This document shows, in pieces, positions 62,501-64,000 of a stretch of 64,000 nucleotides of DNA (position 1 is the stretch's first letter; each line of letters begins with the position of its first letter). The stretch is from Enoplosus armatus. Its lineage: Eukaryota; Chordata; Actinopteri; Centrarchiformes; Enoplosidae. The DNA lies in assembly GCF_043641665.1 (NCBI RefSeq), contig NC_092181.1, positions 18,265,463-18,329,462 on the forward strand, read 5' to 3'. The notes beneath the pieces were generated by a model that was not told the DNA's origin, ran no database searches, and saw nothing but the letters and a program-made list of their open reading frames with translations. A program made the translations under genes and the position numbers.

Positions 62501-63754
62501 AAGCCAAGGACGACCCAGGTAAACACAACACATTTGACAGAGACAATCAGCAACAGCCCTGCTCGTAGCAGACTGCAGAGCTCAAATGATGACAGACGAG
62601 CAACATTTGCCACGGGCAAAATGAAACTGACAATCAGCTCCTGCAGTGGTGCTGCCGAGGCGAAGATATTATAGTGACCAGATGTGTGTTGATAGGCCTT
62701 TCACCAGGAGGTGACACATGACATCTGGCCGTATCCGTTTAAATAATGGCTCACAGCCCAGAACATACTGCCAGACTTTTCCACTTTTCACATTATGCTT
62801 GCTTGATTGCTTGACTGCTTGAATGATTAATTGATCATTTGGAAGTACATCAGTGCTCTGCTCTTGAGCTCCATAGTTTTCGATGTAGAGTCCCTACGAC
62901 AACGCTAAGAACATAGCTTTTGTGAAGCGACGGCATTTTATCTGAGTGATTTACTGATGTCAATGGTATGCAGATTAAATTGCCTAATGATTTAGTTACG
63001 TGTTTATTTTGGTTCACAGTGCATCATTTGCTATGCAGTATCAAGCGAGGAGGCGTTTTCATTGGCTCAGAAAATGAACTGAGAGGTGTTTTGCGGAAAG
63101 TCTATTTCAGGGACACAATGATGGATGTTATTCTTATCTTCGAACCAATTTGTACAGAAATGCATGGATGAGGCTGCAACTATTTTGCCTGCGTTCCCTT
63201 AATGTTATTGTCTAGGCATCATCGCTAGGAAAAAAAAAATCATAAGTCATTGAATATTATGACTCTCTGTTGTTACTATAATGTATTTTATTATGGTGTA
63301 GTATGCATACAATAGGCCATACGTTTAGAAGTACACTCACTCACTTACACGGATATCAGCAACTCCAGCAACTCATACAAATATTTGTGATTTTTTAGAT
63401 GAATGCATTTCCACTTGCGATTTATGCTGCTCCTTTTCCACTTCAATGCATCAGCTCTCTTCAGAGATTACAACATTACAACAAATATTTAGACTTTTAT
63501 TGTATCATCATGCTCATCAGAAGGAGCTTCAACAGTCCTCTTGCTCCCAGTAATCTTAGAGGCACACAGAGAGGCTCCTGTGAAGCATTACAGAGAGGAG
63601 ACTGAAGCCCTTTCCACCCTCCACTTCTTTGAAATGTGTGTTTTATTCTCTTCAGAGTCTGGGTATCTGAGCTGCTCCTTCGATGATGGTCTTTGTGGTT
63701 GGATCAGGGACAAAGATGGAGACCTGCACTGGGAGACGACGCCTGATCCGTCTG
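20689..63754 (+). CDS. npnt: NPNT (nephronectin), first 10 coding exons; 3' end outside window
   Basis: Exons 20689-20759, 28813-28913, 38329-38421, 48226-48345, 49708-49827, 52741-52875, 54253-54375, 55762-56181, 62429-62518 and 63656-63754 join into 1372 nt (457 codons plus 1 nt) with consistent phases and GT-AG introns. Order: signal peptide 1-19, cysteine cluster 24-57 ([13 protein letters not shown]), EGF-1 58-88, Ca-binding EGF-2 89-128, EGF-3 129-168, Ca-binding EGF-4 169-213 and EGF-5 214-254, Thr/Pro/Lys-rich linker 255-394 with RGD at 390-392, acidic exon 395-424, MAM domain from about 428. This is the nephronectin architecture. The protein is secreted into basement membrane and binds integrin alpha8beta1 through RGD; in mammals it guides kidney outgrowth and other epithelial-mesenchymal contacts (family knowledge). 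The start was chosen for its strong Kozak context and the signal peptide. The rest of the MAM domain lies right of the window. Confidence 0.96.
20894..20919. repeat. Perfect 26-bp palindrome
   Basis: GCGCCTTTAAAGA is followed directly by its exact reverse complement, with no spacer; AGATCT is at the centre. It lies 135 bp inside NPNT intron 1, at the edge of the CpG island. Confidence 0.95.
21401..21451. repeat. T-rich homopolymer tract
   Basis: About 50 bases of T interrupted by a few C (TTTCTTTCTTCTTTC then T30). It may be the reversed A-tail of a retroposed copy, but no source sequence is recognised on its left. Confidence 0.85.
24270..24291. repeat. A-homopolymer
   Basis: An uninterrupted run of about 22 A. 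No retroposon body is recognised upstream. Confidence 0.85.
25747..25912 (+). mobile_element. Internally deleted hAT-like repeat (GGGCTGCAACTAA)
   Basis: Begins AGGGCTGCAACTAATGGTTA, a very common teleost repeat whose normal start is GGGCTGCAACTAACGATTAT. It retains AAAATGACTTAAATCGGTTA and the distal AATCAATTTTCTGATCAATCG, but the usual central part is missing. Confidence 0.65.
26817..27003. repeat. Polypyrimidine (CCTTT)n tract
   Basis: About 185 bases, almost all C and T, built from CTTTT, CTTTC and CCTTT units; the cleanest block is near 26930-26960. The strand bias means long antisense reading frames here encode only Lys/Arg/Glu/Gly. Confidence 0.9.
28490..28600 (+). repeat. Teleost repeat fragment (ATAGCCCAAAATCACAAATT)
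   Basis: TTTATTTATGTATAGCCCAA, ATCACAAATTGCCTCAAAGG and GCTTTACAGTATGTACAACA match the repeat split by a MITE at 61045-61830. It is the uninterrupted form of the same junction. Confidence 0.7.
28813..28913 (+). CDS. npnt: NPNT exon 2: N-terminal cysteine cluster
   Basis: 101 nt, phase 2 in and phase 1 out. The acceptor is ctgcacag and the donor is gtgagt. It encodes [20 protein letters not shown] followed by [13 protein letters not shown], close to mammalian nephronectin. It is the only non-symmetric internal exon, so skipping would shift the frame. Confidence 0.95.
29051..29072. repeat. (CA)n microsatellite
   Basis: About 11 CA units inside NPNT intron 2. Confidence 0.85.
29719..30042. mobile_element. 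Inverted-repeat element with AAGCTAAGCTAAT core, copy 1
   Basis: The left end has GAGTTAGATGAGAAAATCAT and the right end TTGATCTTCTCATCTAACTC, which are reverse complements with few changes. Inside is TTATGCTAAGCTAAGCTAAT. The same elements recur at 59081-59557. A common teleost non-autonomous element; class not certain. Confidence 0.75.
33240..33430. repeat. CCTAACCTTAACCAAGT-type teleost repeat
   Basis: Contains CATTCCTAACCTTAACCAAG, TTAGTTGCCCAACCTTAAAC and a degraded upstream part. It resembles a widespread fish repeat with CCTAACC/TTAACC motifs. Confidence 0.5.
33585..33890. repeat. ACTTGACTT-rich degenerate repeat
   Basis: Many variants of ACTTGACTTGACTC and TTACTTGACTTGGAC over 300 bases, interrupted near 33680-33780. 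A familiar teleost repeat; old and diverged. Confidence 0.55.
38329..38421 (+). CDS. npnt: NPNT exon 3: EGF-like module 1
   Basis: 93 nt, phase 1/1. The acceptor is ctgaatag and the donor is gtgagc. It encodes [20 protein letters not shown] and [11 protein letters not shown], with the six cysteines of an EGF module and no calcium-binding signature. Confidence 0.96.
38917..38962. repeat. (GT)n microsatellite
   Basis: About 22 uninterrupted GT units. Confidence 0.9.
39128..39170. repeat. AGG-rich purine tract
   Basis: Consecutive AGG and GGGG units on the + strand, ending GGGGTGGGGGTG. Several G-runs are close enough for a G-quadruplex. Confidence 0.8.
43410..43438. repeat. (CT)n tract
   Basis: Alternating CT units with two CCCT interruptions inside a pyrimidine-rich region. 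Confidence 0.75.
44667..44691. repeat. (GT)n microsatellite
   Basis: About 12 GT units inside NPNT intron 3. Confidence 0.85.
46190..46625. repeat. Degraded repeat ending TAGTTACTTTCCACCAC
   Basis: The right part AGTAATGAGAGTAATTAGTT then ACTTTCCACCACA resembles the end of a common fish repeat whose start is CAGTGGTGGAAAGTAAC. The left part has AGTAAAAGTAAGAAAAAGTA. A related fragment lies at 53156-53420. Confidence 0.5.
46983..47250. mobile_element. Palindromic MITE, copy 1
   Basis: A left arm of about 57 bases ends GGTGTGACTAATAACATTAA. The right arm starts TTAATGTTATTAGTTACACC and mirrors it with few changes, including GGCAGGAAGT against TTTCCTGCTATGACA. The centre is about 100 bases, with CACCAGGGCCCT. 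No transposase. Copy 2 is 398 bp downstream in the same orientation. Confidence 0.8.
47381..47632. mobile_element. Palindromic MITE, copy 2
   Basis: The same family and orientation as 46983-47250. The arms contain ACAGGTGTAACTAATAACAT and its reverse complement ATGTTATTAGTTACACCTGT. The centre again has CACCAGGGCCCT. The leading TTTAGCCACTATAAGC mirrors TTCAGCCTCTATAAGC before copy 1, so flanking DNA is also shared. Confidence 0.8.
48052..48074. repeat. (GACA)n microsatellite
   Basis: Five to six CAGA/GACA units. Confidence 0.75.
48226..48345 (+). CDS. npnt: NPNT exon 4: calcium-binding EGF-like module 2
   Basis: 120 nt, phase 1/1. The acceptor is tgtctgcag and the donor is gtgagt. It encodes [20 protein letters not shown] then [19 protein letters not shown], nearly identical to mammals. 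D-x-N-E-C and [12 protein letters not shown] form the calcium-binding signature. A CT-rich tract precedes it and a CA repeat follows 17 nt after its end. Confidence 0.97.
48362..48396. repeat. (CA)n microsatellite beside the exon 4 donor
   Basis: About 17 CA units starting 17 nt after the exon 4 boundary, preceded by CTGTCTCTCT. Confidence 0.95.
48988..49004. repeat. C-homopolymer
   Basis: An uninterrupted run of about 17 C. Confidence 0.85.
49708..49827 (+). CDS. npnt: NPNT exon 5: EGF-like module 3
   Basis: 120 nt, phase 1/1. The acceptor is gtccatcag and the donor is gtacgt. It encodes [20 protein letters not shown] then [17 protein letters not shown]. It lacks the D-x-D-E calcium start, as in mammals. 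Confidence 0.96.
50674..51636 (+). mobile_element. Harbinger-like transposon (about 960 bp)
   Basis: The left end is CTGGGCCCATATTTATCAAA near 50675. The right end, read in reverse, is CTGGGCCTGTATTTGTCAAA. The match is about 18 of 20. The GGGCCxxTATTTATCAAAC end is one I associate with fish PIF/Harbinger elements. It carries a remnant Myb/SANT-type frame at 51157-51291, and no transposase is visible, so it is non-autonomous. A target-site duplication is not obvious. Confidence 0.65.
51157..51291 (+). pseudogene. Remnant Myb/SANT-like ORF of the Harbinger-like element
   Basis: 44 codons and TAG. It contains [20 protein letters not shown] and KDWKQNQ, which fit the first helix (W-S-x-x-E-x-x-x-L-x-x-x-V) and a later Trp of the Myb/SANT DNA-binding proteins encoded by Harbinger elements. 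Full proteins are much longer, so this is a decayed fragment. Confidence 0.45.
51870..51902. repeat. (AT)n(GT)n compound microsatellite
   Basis: ATTATATATATATAT followed by GTGTGTGTGTGTGTAT. Confidence 0.8.
52741..52875 (+). CDS. npnt: NPNT exon 6: calcium-binding EGF-like module 4
   Basis: 135 nt, phase 1/1. The acceptor is tcctgcag and the donor is gtacag. It encodes [20 protein letters not shown] then [20 protein letters not shown] and KYQCT. D-x-D-E-C and [12 protein letters not shown] form the calcium-binding signature. Confidence 0.97.
52876..54252 (+). other. npnt: NPNT intron 6 (1.4 kb)
   Basis: Non-coding. It holds a short CA repeat (52982-53001) and a degraded repeat (53156-53420). 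Confidence 0.7.
53156..53420. repeat. Degraded 'AAGTACTTGTACTTTACT' teleost repeat
   Basis: TAATCAAGTACTAGTGCAAT, TTGACAGACTTGTACTTTAC and AACTTTTACTTGTAAAGGAG resemble a widespread repeat that begins CAGTGGTGGAAGTAAC and is rich in AGTACTT. The ends are lost. Confidence 0.5.
54253..54375 (+). CDS. npnt: NPNT exon 7: calcium-binding EGF-like module 5
   Basis: 123 nt, phase 1/1. The acceptor is atctttcag and the donor is gtaaga. It encodes [20 protein letters not shown] then [20 protein letters not shown]. The calcium-binding signature is intact. It ends one residue before the linker. Confidence 0.97.
54376..55761 (+). other. npnt: NPNT intron 7 (1.4 kb)
   Basis: Non-coding. The only clear structure is the C-run plus CA microsatellite at 55020-55096. 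Confidence 0.7.
55020..55096. repeat. C-run and (CA)n microsatellite
   Basis: CCCCCCCACCCC leads into about 30 CA units with a GC and a TA interruption. Confidence 0.9.
55762..56181 (+). CDS. npnt: NPNT exon 8: Thr/Pro/Lys-rich linker with RGD
   Basis: 420 nt, phase 1/1. The acceptor is ttattccag and the donor is gtaagg. It encodes IPKVVIDPP (conserved start), a threonine run around 55913-55954, four 7-residue units R-K-P-x-x-P-T (55992-56075), a proline run and QRGDVH with RGD at 56166-56174. RGD binds integrin alpha8beta1 in mammals. The Thr run is a likely O-glycosylation region. Outside its two ends the sequence differs strongly from mammals. Confidence 0.95.
55992..56075 (+). repeat. 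npnt: Coding minisatellite, 4 x 21 bp (RKPxxPT)
   Basis: Units start at 55992, 56013, 56034 and 56055: [28 protein letters not shown]. Two units are nearly identical. Confidence 0.85.
56281..56518. repeat. Teleost interspersed repeat (AAAATCAACTCTGTAGGGTGG)
   Basis: CTTAAAATCAACTCTGTAGG, GTGGCCAGTACAGGGGAGAT and CAGCTGCATTTTGAACCAGC form a recognisable series in an old fish repeat (AAAATCAATTCT ... GCCAGTG ... GCTGCATTTTGAAC). It runs into the AT microsatellite. Confidence 0.55.
56521..56552. repeat. (AT)n microsatellite
   Basis: About 15 AT units. Confidence 0.9.
57675..57990. repeat. Possible teleost repeat (AAAGGATAAGGCT)
   Basis: Starts TTAAAGGATAAGGCTATATT and includes ATTCACCTCCATTGTACTGG, both resembling repeats I know from fish introns. 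No inverted end was found. Confidence 0.4.
58851..58862. repeat. G-homopolymer
   Basis: A run of about 12 G. Confidence 0.85.
59081..59557. mobile_element. Inverted-repeat element with AAGCTAAGCTAAT core, copy 2
   Basis: The left arm includes GAATTAGATGAGAAGATTGA and the right arm TCAATCTTCTCATCTAACTC. The arms pair over about 55 bases with scattered differences. The core is TTATGCTAAGCTAAGCTAAT. Longer than copy 1 at 29719-30042. Confidence 0.8.
61045..61830 (+). repeat. Teleost repeat split by a MITE
   Basis: The left half is 61045-61093 (TTTTTATAGCCTAATATCAC then TAATCACAAATTTGCC). The right half is 61772-61830 (ATTTACAATCTATACAGCAC then ACGACACCCTCTGTCC). Together they match the uninterrupted copy at 28490-28600. 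Confidence 0.75.
61094..61771. mobile_element. 678-bp TTAA-flanked transposon (piggyBac-like), nested
   Basis: TTAA at 61094-61097 and 61768-61771. The left end is AGGTGGCGTCAGCGATTCT; the right end, reversed, is AGGTGCAGTCAGCGATTCT. No long transposase frame. It lies inside the repeat at 61045-61830. Confidence 0.85.
62429..62518 (+). CDS. npnt: NPNT exon 9: acidic segment after RGD
   Basis: 90 nt, phase 1/1. The acceptor is tctcctcag and the donor is gtaaac. It encodes [20 protein letters not shown] then [10 protein letters not shown]. The conserved ADEAKDDP fixes the identity. The segment matches the mammalian integrin synergy region, with changes. Confidence 0.94.
62519..63655 (+). other. 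npnt: NPNT intron 9 (1.1 kb)
   Basis: Non-coding and AT-rich. No repeat or other feature recognised. Confidence 0.65.
63656..63754 (+). CDS. npnt: NPNT exon 10: start of MAM domain
   Basis: 99 nt, phase 1/1. The acceptor is tctcttcag and the donor is gtaatt. It encodes [20 protein letters not shown] and [14 protein letters not shown]-x-F-D-x-G-L-C-G-W is the standard MAM domain opening. The rest of the domain lies beyond the window. Confidence 0.96.
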
Positions 63755-64000
63755 GTAATTGAAGGGCAGGGGTCAACTATTCTCACTCACGCACTCTAAT
63801 GAGGAAAACTGTTTGTTTTATTGTCAGTCGGTGGAAATGAGAATAGCTGCGTTCCGTTACTGACACGCACACATGTGCAAACTCCAACAGAGTCAGACAG
63901 TCAGTTTTGTTCAATTATAGGTCAAGATGAAAATTACTTGAGGGAAGTAGTTTGTCTGCAGATTAGTGCTTTGCTCTACAAAGCGATGCAAATGAGAAGT
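63755..64000 (+). other. npnt: NPNT intron 10 (partial)
   Basis: Non-coding up to the window edge. No feature recognised. Confidence 0.65.

Overview
The window is vertebrate nuclear DNA, and almost certainly from a teleost fish. Coding sequence is sparse and split into short exons with GT-AG introns. The introns carry CA/GT microsatellites and degraded transposable elements of kinds I recognise from ray-finned fish. Several of these repeats (a Harbinger-like element, a palindromic element with a repeated AAGCTAAGCTAAT core, an element related to CAGTGGTGGAAGTAAC) suggest a spiny-rayed (percomorph) species. That is inference from memory of repeat families; I ran no search.

Two protein-coding genes lie in tandem on the + strand. 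Positions 1-16187 hold the 3' half of GSTCD (glutathione S-transferase C-terminal domain containing): seven exons encoding the last 238 residues, which form a methyltransferase-like domain. About 4.5 kb of non-coding DNA follows, ending in a CpG island (about 20060-20760). NPNT (nephronectin) starts at 20689 and runs off the right edge. Ten coding exons are visible: signal peptide, a cysteine cluster, five EGF-like modules, a Thr/Pro/Lys-rich linker with an RGD integrin-binding tripeptide, a short acidic exon, and the first exon of the MAM domain. Human 4q24 has the same order and orientation (GSTCD then NPNT), so this is conserved synteny.

The two genes are not functionally coupled as far as the sequence shows. 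GSTCD looks like an intracellular methyltransferase-fold protein. NPNT is a secreted basement-membrane ligand of integrin alpha8beta1. All NPNT exons from the EGF-1 exon to the RGD exon start and end in phase 1, so any one of them could be skipped without a frameshift.

The rest is intron and intergenic DNA. It contains TTAA-flanked miniature inverted-repeat elements, one of them inserted into another repeat. It also has a tandem pair of palindromic elements, a Harbinger-like element with a remnant Myb/SANT-type reading frame, hAT-like and LINE-tail fragments, microsatellites and homopolymers. I saw no tRNA, rRNA, CRISPR, viral or bacterial-type feature. I found no unprecedented biological system. 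The observations most worth checking are the upstream ORFs at the NPNT start, a perfect 26-bp palindrome just inside NPNT intron 1, the CA-repeat and CU-rich framing of the EGF-2 exon, the divergent integrin synergy motif next to the conserved RGD, and a 31-nt GSTCD exon whose skipping gives an almost immediate stop.
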